Source of the DNA: Candidatus Nomurabacteria bacterium
GTDB taxonomy: Bacteria > Patescibacteriota > Minisyncoccia > Phycocordibacterales > UBA1006
Reading direction: 5' to 3'
Assembly: GCA_943357975.1 (NCBI GenBank)
Contig: CALRGS010000001.1
Location: forward strand, 1 to 59,136
Length of the DNA stretch: 59,136 nucleotides
Below the pieces are notes generated by a model. It was not told the origin of the DNA. It saw only the letters and a program-made list of their open reading frames with translations, and did no database searches. Within the stretch, counting starts at the first letter, position 1, and the number at the start of each line of letters is the position of its first letter. This document shows, in pieces, positions 7,088 to 14,172 of the stretch. A program made the position numbers and the translations under genes.

Positions 7088-7993
7088 ATGATTACGCTCC
7101 ATAAAAATAACCACCTCGTTTGGGTTGACCTAGAAAATCCGACTTCCGAGGATATTGCCAGTATTATCAAGGAATACGCGGTCCATCCGACTTGGGCAAG
7201 CGAACTCCTCAGTCCATCAGAACGTGCAAAAACCGATACCAACGAAACCACCTTTTATGCCGTCCTTCACTACCCCAACCACCCCTCTCGCCATAGTGAT
7301 GGTCGTGAAATAGAGGTTGACTATATTGTCTCAGAAAAGTTTTTAATCACTGCGCACTACACCCCTATTGATACCTTCATTGAATTCGAAAAAAAATTTG
7401 ACGTCGCAAGCAGTTTAGATCGAATGCAGATTAAAACTGGTGCTGAATTATTTCTCTCGTTGAATAATCAATTGTACCGAGGTCTCCGCGAAGAACTTGA
7501 GCCATTCAGAAAAGAAGCCAAGAAAATTGAATCTGAAATTTTCCAAGGACATGAGTTTCATATGGTAAAGGAGGTTTCCATGCTCGGCAGTCGCCTCCTT
7601 GATTTTAGACAATCATTACGTCCACATAAAATTATTTTGAAATCACTTGAGTTTCAAGCTCCAAAACTATTCCCACACGTACTTGCAACTGAAGATAAGA
7701 TTTTCCGAGAATATTTCCGTGTGGAATCTGCACTTGAAAATATTCGAGAACTCCTCAAGGAGCTTCGCGATACTAACGACTCACTCCTTACTGCAAAAAA
7801 CAATGAGGTAACCAAAAAACTTACCTTGATGGCATTCGTTACCTTCCCGCTTACCCTTGTGGCAACCATACTCCTTGCTCATAATGCACCTAGTATGTTC
7901 CAAGGCATTAACGGTTTTTGGACCATTGTCGGAATTCTCGTAGTATTGTTTCTCGGTATGCAAATATACTTTACCTATAAAAAGTGGATTTAG
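7088..7993 (+). CDS. corA: CorA-like divalent cation transporter
   Basis: This 301-residue protein has a long soluble N-terminal domain with an alpha-helical stalk rich in charged residues (about 130-240), then two C-terminal membrane segments (KLTLMAFVTFPLTLVATILL and FWTIVGILVVLFLGMQIYF), the CorA topology. The signature GMN motif normally found at the end of the first membrane helix is not visible; the loop reads AHNAPSMFQGINGFW. Ion selectivity is therefore uncertain. ATG 7088 is chosen over an upstream in-frame ATG at 7034 because the promoter -10 lies just before it. Confidence 0.75.
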   Translation: MITLHKNNHLVWVDLENPTSEDIASIIKEYAVHPTWASELLSPSERAKTDTNETTFYAVLHYPNHPSRHSDGREIEVDYIVSEKFLITAHYTPIDTFIEFEKKFDVASSLDRMQIKTGAELFLSLNNQLYRGLREELEPFRKEAKKIESEIFQGHEFHMVKEVSMLGSRLLDFRQSLRPHKIILKSLEFQAPKLFPHVLATEDKIFREYFRVESALENIRELLKELRDTNDSLLTAKNNEVTKKLTLMAFVTFPLTLVATILLAHNAPSMFQGINGFWTIVGILVVLFLGMQIYFTYKKWI

Positions 7994-8006
7994 ATCCACT
8001 TTTTTG
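7978..8006 (+). terminator. corA terminator overlapping its stop codon
   Basis: AAGTGGAT and ATCCACTT pair around TTAG, followed by a T run; the TAG stop of corA is in the loop. Confidence 0.75.
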
Positions 8007-8007
8007 G

Positions 8008-8013
8008 TATATT
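8008..8013 (+). promoter_or_regulatory. cysS extended -10 promoter, leaderless
   Basis: TGG-TATATT (8005-8013) followed by seven bases and ATG 8021. It overlaps the tail of the corA terminator. Confidence 0.55.
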
Positions 8014-8020
8014 TACGTCT

Positions 8021-9412
8021 ATGAAGATCCAACTCACCAATACTCTTGGTCACAACAAAGAAGTCTTTACGCCCCTCAAGGAGGGTTTTGTCGGTATGTA
8101 TCACTGCGGACCGACCGTCTATTGGAATCAGCATATTGGAAATATGCGCGCCGTAGTTATTGCTGACCTGGTACGTCGTATGTTTATGTACAATGAATAT
8201 ACTGTAACCCTTGTGCGTAACTACACCGACGTAGGTCACCTTACTGGTGATAATCTTGGTGACGCTGATACAGGCGAGGATCGCATGACGAAAGCGGTAC
8301 GACGTGAAAACCTTACTCCTGATGCTATTGCTCAAAAATACATCGATATCTATAAGCACGATATTGGACTATTGAACAATCTCCCTCCTACTCACGATCC
8401 ACGAGCTACAGAATATATTTCTGGAATGATTGAGCTTGTTTCTGAACTATTAAAAAATGGAAATGCCTATACTACTGATCAAGCTGTTTATTTTGATGTA
8501 ACCACCTATCATGAATACACAAAACTTTCTGGACAAAAACTCGCAGCCCAAGAAGTAGGTGAGGGTCACGGATCTGTAAGCGATCCCAACAAGCGCAATC
8601 CTGCGGACTTTGCTATTTGGTTTTTCAAAACAGGAACCCATAGTAACGCACTACAAACATGGCCATCTCCATTTACTTCACCTCTCGTAGAACATGGTGA
8701 AGGATTTCCTGGGTGGCATATTGAATGTTCTGCTATGAGTAAAGCATTCCTCGGCGAAACGTTTGATGTACACATGGGAGGGATTGAACATATCCCTATT
8801 CACCACACTAATGAAATTGCACAATCAACCTGTGCAAATCATGCCCACTTCGTAAATTATTGGCTCCATAATGAGCACCTTATTGTTGATGGTAAAAAAA
8901 TGGCTAAGTCTGATGGAACGTCGTACGTAATGGCAGATATTATAGAAAAAGGTTTTGAACCACTCGCGCTTCGCTACTTCTTCCTTCAAGCTCACTATCG
9001 ATCTAAACAAAATTTTACTTGGGAGAGCCTCACCGCTTCACAGACTGCTTACAAAAAACTCCGTACTACCCTTTCGGGGTTTCCTGATGATGGAATTGTT
9101 TCAGAATCATACCAAGTACTCTTCCATGAAATGATCAATGATGATTTAAATACCGCAGGAGCCCTTGCTGTTGTTTGGGAACTTTTGAAAAATAAAGACG
9201 TTGCTGATGCAGACAAAAAGGCTACCATCCTCGATTTCGACAAGGTCCTTGGTTTGAAACTTGATGAAAAGGTTGTCGAGCAAGCAATTCCAGCAAACGT
9301 TCAAGCCCTCATCGACGAACGAACCCAGGCACGTGCTGAAAAAGACTGGGTCAAGTCTGACGAATTACGCGATACGATCAAGGCACTAGGATTTGAAGTA
9401 AACGATAAATAG
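8021..9412 (+). CDS. cysS: Cysteine-tRNA ligase
   Basis: This 463-residue class I synthetase has the family start MYHCGPTVYWNQHIGNMRA, with the zinc ligand C28 and the HIGH-type motif HIGN near residue 37, and the KMSKS loop as KMAKSDGTS near residue 293. FPGWHIECSAMSKAFLG in the middle supplies the other zinc ligands and part of the cysteine pocket. It charges tRNA-Cys in the cytoplasm. Length is normal for the family. Confidence 0.95.
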   Translation: MKIQLTNTLGHNKEVFTPLKEGFVGMYHCGPTVYWNQHIGNMRAVVIADLVRRMFMYNEYTVTLVRNYTDVGHLTGDNLGDADTGEDRMTKAVRRENLTPDAIAQKYIDIYKHDIGLLNNLPPTHDPRATEYISGMIELVSELLKNGNAYTTDQAVYFDVTTYHEYTKLSGQKLAAQEVGEGHGSVSDPNKRNPADFAIWFFKTGTHSNALQTWPSPFTSPLVEHGEGFPGWHIECSAMSKAFLGETFDVHMGGIEHIPIHHTNEIAQSTCANHAHFVNYWLHNEHLIVDGKKMAKSDGTSYVMADIIEKGFEPLALRYFFLQAHYRSKQNFTWESLTASQTAYKKLRTTLSGFPDDGIVSESYQVLFHEMINDDLNTAGALAVVWELLKNKDVADADKKATILDFDKVLGLKLDEKVVEQAIPANVQALIDERTQARAEKDWVKSDELRDTIKALGFEVNDK

Positions 9413-9457
9413 TGCTATCTTAAAATAAAATATTCCTTCACCCATAAAGCCCTTATC

Positions 9458-9655
9458 ATGAAAGAGCGTGCAAATAGTAGTATAAGTCGGTTGATGATCG
9501 CTTATGGATTTTTCTCATTTACAGTTTTTGAAGCTTCCCTCATGATTGATATCCTGAGCAATCATGGATATATATCATCTGCCTTTAGTGGTGGTGTTAT
9601 GCTCCTGGCACTCATTATCTTTCTCTGGTTAAAACCAAAAACTGGTCCGGCCTGA
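9458..9655 (+). CDS. Small membrane protein, unknown
   Basis: This 65-residue protein has two hydrophobic segments, about residues 10-30 (LMIAYGFFSFTVFEASLMI) and 38-58 (SSAFSGGVMLLALIIFLWL), with a short loop between. It is not recognised. It lies between cysS and a palindromic terminator shared with dnaJ. Coding is supported by the tight terminator right after its stop and the lack of any opposite-strand gene. Confidence 0.55.
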   Translation: MKERANSSISRLMIAYGFFSFTVFEASLMIDILSNHGYISSAFSGGVMLLALIIFLWLKPKTGPA

Positions 9656-9688
9656 AAAAACCTTCTTTGAATTCAAAGAAGGTTTTTT
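9655..9688. terminator. Perfect palindromic bidirectional terminator
   Basis: A 34-base perfect palindrome: a run of A, CCTTCTTTGAATTCAAAGAAGG, a run of T. It serves the + gene ending at 9655 and dnaJ on -, whose stop codon overlaps it. Confidence 0.85.
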
Positions 9689-10775
9689 ACAACTCTTTTC
9701 TCAACTCCTCAATCATTTCCTTTGCTTTCTTGGAAAGTCGCTTCGGCATAGCTACCTTAATTCCAACAATCAAATCCCCTCTTCCGCGCCCGTGCATCAC
9801 CCCCTTCCCTTTGATCTTAAACTGATCACCTGTATTTGCTCCTTCTGGAATATGGAGTTTTTCCTTGCCGTCCAATGTTTCAATTTCAATCTCTATCCCA
9901 AGGAGTGCATCAGCAAGGTCAATTTCACGAGACATTATCAAATCATTCCCCGCTCGTTTTAAAGTTGAATGCGAATCAATTGCGATATGAATATATAAAT
10001 CTCCTGACTGTCCATGAGGTACAGCTTCCCCTGCCCCATCCATACGAAGCGTGTCCCCGTTATTTAATCCAGCGGGAATTTTAATAGTAATTTCTTCTTT
10101 ATTACGAACAACACCTGCACCCTTACACAGCTCACATTTGTGTTCAGGAATTTTCCCAGTACCGTAGCACGCATCACATTCTGCCTGTGTCTGCATATTC
10201 CCAAGCATCGTCCGCTGCATTTTAACAATACGACCTTTTCCATTACAAGTTGTGCAGGTATTCATTTTTACACCCTTCTTGGCACCAGATCCTTCGCAGG
10301 TTTTACATGCTGAAACTTTATTCAACACAGCCTTTTTCTCAACACCAAAGACCATTTCCTTGAAGGTAATTTTAATCTGCGTTTCAATATCATTTCCTCG
10401 GCGTACCTTTGATCGTCCACCGCCGAATGCCCCACCAAATAAATCTCCAAGGTCAAATTCAAATCCACCTTGTCCAAAACCTCCTTGTTGAAATTGTGAA
10501 AAATCGAAACCTTCAAATGGATTTCCTCCACCTCCAAAAGGATTGCCGCCTTGGCCACCAAACTGTGGTCCACTCGATCCAAACTGATCATATTGCGCAC
10601 GTTTAGATTTATCCGAGAGTGTCTGATATGCCTCGTTTATTTCTTTGAATTTTTTATCATCGCCCTTATTTTTATCAGGGTGATACAAATGTGCCAACTT
10701 TCTAAACGCACTCTTAATATCCACTTCTGATGCGTTTTTATCAACTCCTAAAGTTTTGTAATGGTCTTTTGACAT
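9687..10775 (-). CDS. dnaJ: Chaperone DnaJ
   Basis: This 362-residue type I Hsp40 has an N-terminal J domain with the HPD motif (LYHPDKNKG, near residue 31), a Gly/Phe-rich linker (about 70-125), four CxxCxGxG zinc repeats (CKTCEGSG, CTTCNGKG, CDACYGTG, CELCKGAG) and the C-terminal substrate-binding domains. It stimulates the ATPase of DnaK and hands it unfolded clients. dnaK lies about 0.5 kb upstream on the same strand but with a + gene in between, so dnaJ has its own promoter with a striking palindrome. GAGG at the end of repeat R1b may act as ribosome binding site. Confidence 0.96.
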   Translation of the reverse strand: MSKDHYKTLGVDKNASEVDIKSAFRKLAHLYHPDKNKGDDKKFKEINEAYQTLSDKSKRAQYDQFGSSGPQFGGQGGNPFGGGGNPFEGFDFSQFQQGGFGQGGFEFDLGDLFGGAFGGGRSKVRRGNDIETQIKITFKEMVFGVEKKAVLNKVSACKTCEGSGAKKGVKMNTCTTCNGKGRIVKMQRTMLGNMQTQAECDACYGTGKIPEHKCELCKGAGVVRNKEEITIKIPAGLNNGDTLRMDGAGEAVPHGQSGDLYIHIAIDSHSTLKRAGNDLIMSREIDLADALLGIEIEIETLDGKEKLHIPEGANTGDQFKIKGKGVMHGRGRGDLIVGIKVAMPKRLSKKAKEMIEELRKEL

Positions 10776-10783
10776 GATTTAAA

Positions 10784-10834
10784 TCCTCACCCGGCCGCAC
10801 GTACTCCCACCCTCTCCACTATCGTGGAGAGGGT
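10784..10834. repeat. Palindromic repeat family R1, copy b
   Basis: CCTCACCCG, a short spacer, then CCCTCTCCAC-TATC-GTGGAGAGGG (10810-10833). It lies in the dnaJ leader; read on the minus strand its end GGGTGAGGA places a GAGG about eight bases before the dnaJ ATG. Confidence 0.8.
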
Positions 10835-10863
10835 TTCAATTTGAAAGCATTTCGCCTTCTATA

Positions 10864-10899
10864 CTCAACAGATTATACGTGGAATCTGTTGAGAAACAA
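10864..10899 (-). promoter_or_regulatory. dnaJ promoter with 11-base palindromic operator
   Basis: On the minus strand -35 TTGTTT (10894-10899), 16 bases, -10 TATAAT (10872-10877). A perfect inverted repeat CTCAACAGATT-N8-AATCTGTTGAG (10864-10893) covers the spacer and -10. It differs from the CIRCE element bound by HrcA, so it would be an operator for another repressor. The regulator is unknown. Confidence 0.6.
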
Positions 10900-10923
10900 G
10901 GAGAAATAAGGGTTATTTATCAC

Positions 10924-10951
10924 TTGACAAATATTCATATTAGTGTATAAT
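10924..10951 (+). promoter_or_regulatory. Strong consensus sigma-70 promoter
   Basis: TTGACA (10924-10929), 16 bases, TATAAT (10946-10951). Transcription would begin about 27 bases before ATG 10985. Confidence 0.75.
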
Positions 10952-10984
10952 GTATACATTCTTTAACTTAATAAATTATTTACT

Positions 10985-11266
10985 ATGCATTATGAATATT
11001 GGTCATTTACAACTCTGGTTGCAACCAGTCAGGTAGGAATTCCTATGCGGGCATACATATCGGGGGTAATATCATCGGAAGCGGGAGATTTCCCTTTAGA
11101 GCAAGTACCCGCTGCATTATCTAAAATCAGTGAAGCACAGGGAGTCAAATTATTAAATTCTGATAACTTCATTCTGATAAACCAGGTAGGCATCACCAAA
11201 GAAGCCTACGAGGACCACAACAATCGCACCAAAGGAAAAGGCACCTTTCTGTCAGTAGAACTGTAA
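10985..11266 (+). CDS. Hypothetical 93-residue protein
   Basis: No family recognised. The protein is soluble, without cysteines or a signal peptide, and mixes short strands and helices (FPLEQVPAALSKISEAQGVKLL, then FILINQVGITKEAYEDHN). It is driven by the best sigma-70 consensus promoter in this region and closed by its own terminator, so it should be well expressed as a single-gene unit. It sits between dnaJ and dnaK on the opposite strand, which may be chance. Confidence 0.6.
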   Translation: MHYEYWSFTTLVATSQVGIPMRAYISGVISSEAGDFPLEQVPAALSKISEAQGVKLLNSDNFILINQVGITKEAYEDHNNRTKGKGTFLSVEL

Positions 11267-11277
11267 TACTCTACTTC

Positions 11278-11317
11278 GTTAAACCTCTTTATTATACTAA
11301 CGTATTATAAAGAGGTT
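11278..11317. terminator. Terminator between the 93-residue gene and dnaK
   Basis: AAACCTCTTTAT pairs with ATAAAGAGGTTT, T-rich on the plus strand. It lies between two convergent genes and may serve both. Confidence 0.7.
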
Positions 11318-13201
11318 TTATTTTGCCTCACTTTCTCCTTCTTCTGTCGCATCGGCTGCCGGTTCTGCTTCAGGAGCTGCTTGTGCAGCTTTTTCTTGTT
11401 CAGCCTTCTGAATCACTTCATAAATTTTCATCATTTCTGTAGAAAGTTTTTCATTCGCATCATGAATCGCTGCTGCATCCTCTTTATCCTTCACCTCCTT
11501 GAGTGCAGCAATCGCACCATCAATAGAAGCCTTGGTAGCCTCATCAAGCTTGTCACCATATTCCTTCAATGATTTCTCTGCCGCGAACAAACTTGTTTCT
11601 GCGGTATTTTTCTTGTCTACCAATTCTTTTTTCTTCTCATCTTCTTCTTTATATTTTTCAGCATCTTCATGCATTTTTTTAATATCAGCATCAGAAAGTC
11701 CTCCTCCTGATTGCACGGTAATAGAAGCCTCTTTGTTACTTGCCTTGTCCATAGCCTTCACATTCAAGATTCCGTTCGCATTAATATCAAACGTCACTTC
11801 AATTTGTGGCATGCCTCGTGGGGCTGGCGCAATATCCCCGAGCACGAATTTTCCAAGAGACTTGTTATCACTCGCCATGGGTCGTTCACCTTGAACAATA
11901 TGAATTTCTACTGATGTCTGATTATCAGCGGCTGTAGAAAATACTTGCGATTTAGAGGTTGGGATAGTTGTATTTCGTTCAATTAATTTTGTAGCCACAG
12001 ATCCCATAGTTTCAATACCAAGTGACAATGGAATAACATCAAGGAGGAGTACATCCTTCACGTCTCCCTGTAATACTCCGGCCTGCACCGCAGCACCTAA
12101 TGCTACTACTTCGTCTGGATTAATCGTTCGGTTAGGTTCTTTACCAAATAACTTTTTCACTTCCTCAAGGATCTTCGGCATACGAGTCTGTCCTCCTACC
12201 ATGATCACTTCATCGATTTCACCAATCTTAAATGGTGATGCCGCAATGGCTCGCTTAGTGATTTCAATAGACTTATCAATAAACGGCGCAGCCAATTCCT
12301 CAAGTTTCGCTCGAGTCATTTTCATTACCAAGTGTGCAGGAACTCCATCGTTCTGTGCGATAAATGGAATATTAATTTCACTTTCAACGGCCGTAGACAA
12401 TTCATGCTTTGCTTTTTCTGCAGCTTCTTTCAATCGTTGTAACGCAAGGACGTCTTTGGTTACATCAATTCCAGATTCTTTTTTAAATTCTGCAGCAATC
12501 CACGCAATAATTTCTCGATCAATGTCTTCTCCTCCCATGTGCGCATCTCCGTCGGTAGATTTTACTTCTACAAGGTCCGCACCTACTTCAAGTACTGAAA
12601 TATCAAATGTTCCTCCTCCGAAGTCATACACAGCAATCTTCTGCTCTTTTTTAGAATTAAATCCGTAAGCCAAGGCGGCAGCGGTTGGTTCGTTAATAAT
12701 TCGCATAACATTCAGTCCTGCAATTTTACCTGCATTTACGGTTGCCTGTCGCTGAGAGTCATCAAAATATGCGGGTACGGTAATCACAGCCTCGGTAATT
12801 TTCTCACCAAGCTTTGCTTCTACGTCTGCCTTGATTTTAGAAAGGATCATCGCAGAAATTTCTTCGGGACGATATTCTTTATCTCCAAGTTTTACTGATA
12901 CTCCAGCATCTCCACCACTTGAAATTTTAAAGGGTGAATGCGCCAAGTCTTTTTTTACTACCTCGTCGGTAAACTTGTGACCCATGTAACGCTTGATTCC
13001 GAAAATAGTATTTTCTGGATTGGTTACTGCTTGGCGTTTCGCCAAAGCTCCCACCATGCGGTCGCCATTTTTTGCAAGTGCAACAATACTAGGTGTCGTT
13101 CGTGCACCTTCTACGTTTTCAATGATTTTTGGCTGTCCTCCTTCGATGATTGAGACAGCGCTGTTTGTTGTTCCTAAGTCGATTCCAATGATTTTTGACA
13201 T
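11318..13201 (-). CDS. dnaK: Chaperone DnaK (Hsp70)
   Basis: This 627-residue Hsp70 begins MSKIIGIDLGTTNSAVSI and contains the hallmark stretches VITVPAYFDDSQRQAT, NEPTAAALAYG, YDFGGGTFDISVLE and the C-terminal substrate-binding domain (DVIPLSLGIETMG). The tail is alanine and glutamate rich, as usual. It refolds and protects proteins in an ATP cycle with DnaJ and GrpE, both also in this window. A small membrane protein gene lies directly upstream on the same strand, and the strong promoter at 13534-13561 probably drives both. Confidence 0.97.
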   Translation of the reverse strand: MSKIIGIDLGTTNSAVSIIEGGQPKIIENVEGARTTPSIVALAKNGDRMVGALAKRQAVTNPENTIFGIKRYMGHKFTDEVVKKDLAHSPFKISSGGDAGVSVKLGDKEYRPEEISAMILSKIKADVEAKLGEKITEAVITVPAYFDDSQRQATVNAGKIAGLNVMRIINEPTAAALAYGFNSKKEQKIAVYDFGGGTFDISVLEVGADLVEVKSTDGDAHMGGEDIDREIIAWIAAEFKKESGIDVTKDVLALQRLKEAAEKAKHELSTAVESEINIPFIAQNDGVPAHLVMKMTRAKLEELAAPFIDKSIEITKRAIAASPFKIGEIDEVIMVGGQTRMPKILEEVKKLFGKEPNRTINPDEVVALGAAVQAGVLQGDVKDVLLLDVIPLSLGIETMGSVATKLIERNTTIPTSKSQVFSTAADNQTSVEIHIVQGERPMASDNKSLGKFVLGDIAPAPRGMPQIEVTFDINANGILNVKAMDKASNKEASITVQSGGGLSDADIKKMHEDAEKYKEEDEKKKELVDKKNTAETSLFAAEKSLKEYGDKLDEATKASIDGAIAALKEVKDKEDAAAIHDANEKLSTEMMKIYEVIQKAEQEKAAQAAPEAEPAADATEEGESEAK

Positions 13202-13216
13202 GTGATTTGTTTAAAA

Positions 13217-13456
13217 TTAATTATTATTTTTTAATTCTTTCTTCCCCTCCTCTATCCCCTTCTCATACCCCTTTTTATACCCCGTCCGTTTTGCAGTTTC
13301 CCCAATGGCATAAACAAAGATCACCATCGCAGTAATTTTAATCCCAAGTAAGTTTCCCCAAATTATCAAGAGTACTATTGCAATGACCACCAGACCAAAA
13401 ATAGTCTTTGGCCCCATCTCTGTAAGGCTCCACATTTGTTTTTCGAGATTTTTCAT
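13217..13456 (-). CDS. Small membrane protein upstream of dnaK
   Basis: This 79-residue protein has two hydrophobic segments (about residues 18-60, IFGLVVIAIVLLIIWGNLLG and KITAMVIFVYAIGE) and a charged C-terminal tail with repeats of KKGYEKGIEEGKKE. ATG 13456 is taken; an upstream in-frame TTG at 13465 is the alternative. The stop is 15 bases from the dnaK start and no terminator lies between, so the two are likely co-transcribed. Function unknown. Confidence 0.6.
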   Translation of the reverse strand: MKNLEKQMWSLTEMGPKTIFGLVVIAIVLLIIWGNLLGIKITAMVIFVYAIGETAKRTGYKKGYEKGIEEGKKELKNNN

Positions 13457-13533
13457 ATATTTCAAGCCTGCTTCGGTTAAGCTATGCAGGATACGACAAG
13501 CTTTCCGCGACCGCGAAATACTTGTACAAAGCT

Positions 13534-13601
13534 ATTATATTCTTTGTTTTAAAGGTGTCAACCCCATACTAATTTGACACCAAACTCGAATCTGTTATGA
13601 T
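13534..13601. promoter_or_regulatory. Back-to-back promoters: membrane gene/dnaK (-) and small RNA 1 (+)
   Basis: Minus strand: TTGACA (13556-13561), 16 bases, TATAAT (13534-13539). Plus strand: TTGACA (13574-13579), 16 bases, TATGAT (13596-13601). The two -35 boxes form a larger inverted repeat GGTGTCAA-N12-TTGACACC (13554-13581), so one protein could control both. Confidence 0.75.
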
Positions 13602-13607
13602 GACACC

Positions 13608-13693
13608 ATGCCTGTGGGGCGAGAAATCTCTTTCCCTGGCTCGGCTAACCAAGCTGAAGACAGGCATTATTAAAAAATCATCCTTCGGGATGA
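13608..13693 (+). ncRNA. Structured small RNA of unknown family, copy 1 (three-way junction)
   Basis: Starts exactly at the predicted transcription start. Stem P1 ATGCCTGT (13608-13615) pairs with ACAGGCAT (13660-13667). Inside are P2 (GGG...CCC with inner GAG/CTC, 13616-13636) and P3 (TCGGCT-AACCA-AGCTGA, 13641-13657) followed by AG. A terminator hairpin with ATCATCC-TTCG-GGATGAT and a T run closes it. A second copy with compensatory changes in P1 and the same P3 motif lies at 46566-46645. A 21-codon frame starts at its 5' AUG, so a leaderless peptide cannot be excluded. No known RNA family is recognised. Confidence 0.7.
13671..13693. terminator. Terminator shared by small RNA 1 and the facing gene
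   Basis: A run of A, ATCATCC-TTCG-GGATGAT, a run of T: symmetrical and usable from both sides. The last codons and the TGA stop of the facing gene lie inside the hairpin. Confidence 0.85.
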
Positions 13694-14070
13694 TTTTTTA
13701 ATGGTATCAAATCTCGTTTTCCTGTTATCCAGCCTGGAATAATTGATAAGAACGTATAGGATCCATCTCCTAATTTCATAACAACTACTTTATATTTTCT
13801 TTCTTGAACTATTGCAATAAAACAAAAGAATTCTTTTTCTGTGTTTTCATACTCTTGAAGCGTCCCTGATTTTTGAATAATTTCTGAAACAAAATCAAGG
13901 GCTTCAAATCGTTGTTTAATAATCTTCTTACTCCTCATACCTTTTTCCAATTTCCAAATAAGATGTTTAAATCCTCGAGACCTAAAAGACACTTCCTGTT
14001 CAAGGTATGGACAAAAGACTGATTCAAGTTTTTTGTACTTCTCTCGAAGAGGCTCAATAAATCCATGCAT
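13678..14070 (-). CDS. Small protein of the RNA-associated family, copy A
   Basis: This 130-residue protein is not assigned by name. It shares a pattern with the gene at 46644-47012: CP (FCPYLEQEVSF), then GFKHLIWK, a basic helix ending IKQRFEAL, and a C-terminal strand pair KVVVMKL...FLSIIP. The order of conserved His, basic helix and paired strands is reminiscent of small BECR/RelE-like nuclease domains, which is inference only. It probably starts leaderless: TGG-TAGGAT and six bases precede the ATG. Both family members face a copy of the same structured RNA and share its terminator region, suggesting a paired RNA-protein function. Confidence 0.6.
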   Translation of the reverse strand: MHGFIEPLREKYKKLESVFCPYLEQEVSFRSRGFKHLIWKLEKGMRSKKIIKQRFEALDFVSEIIQKSGTLQEYENTEKEFFCFIAIVQERKYKVVVMKLGDGSYTFLSIIPGWITGKRDLIPLKNHPEG

Positions 14071-14172
14071 CTTTATATCCTACCAAACCGGGATAAAATC
14101 CATATCAATTTTTTCTCAAGAAATTCTCAAGAAATCTCTATCTCAACCAAAGAAGCCCCATGGGCTTCTTTG

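Noticed and set aside
13608..13673. A 21-codon gene in small RNA 1
   Set aside because: The frame is open and leaderless in form, but the second RNA copy has an unrelated 11-codon frame, while stems P1 and P3 are conserved.
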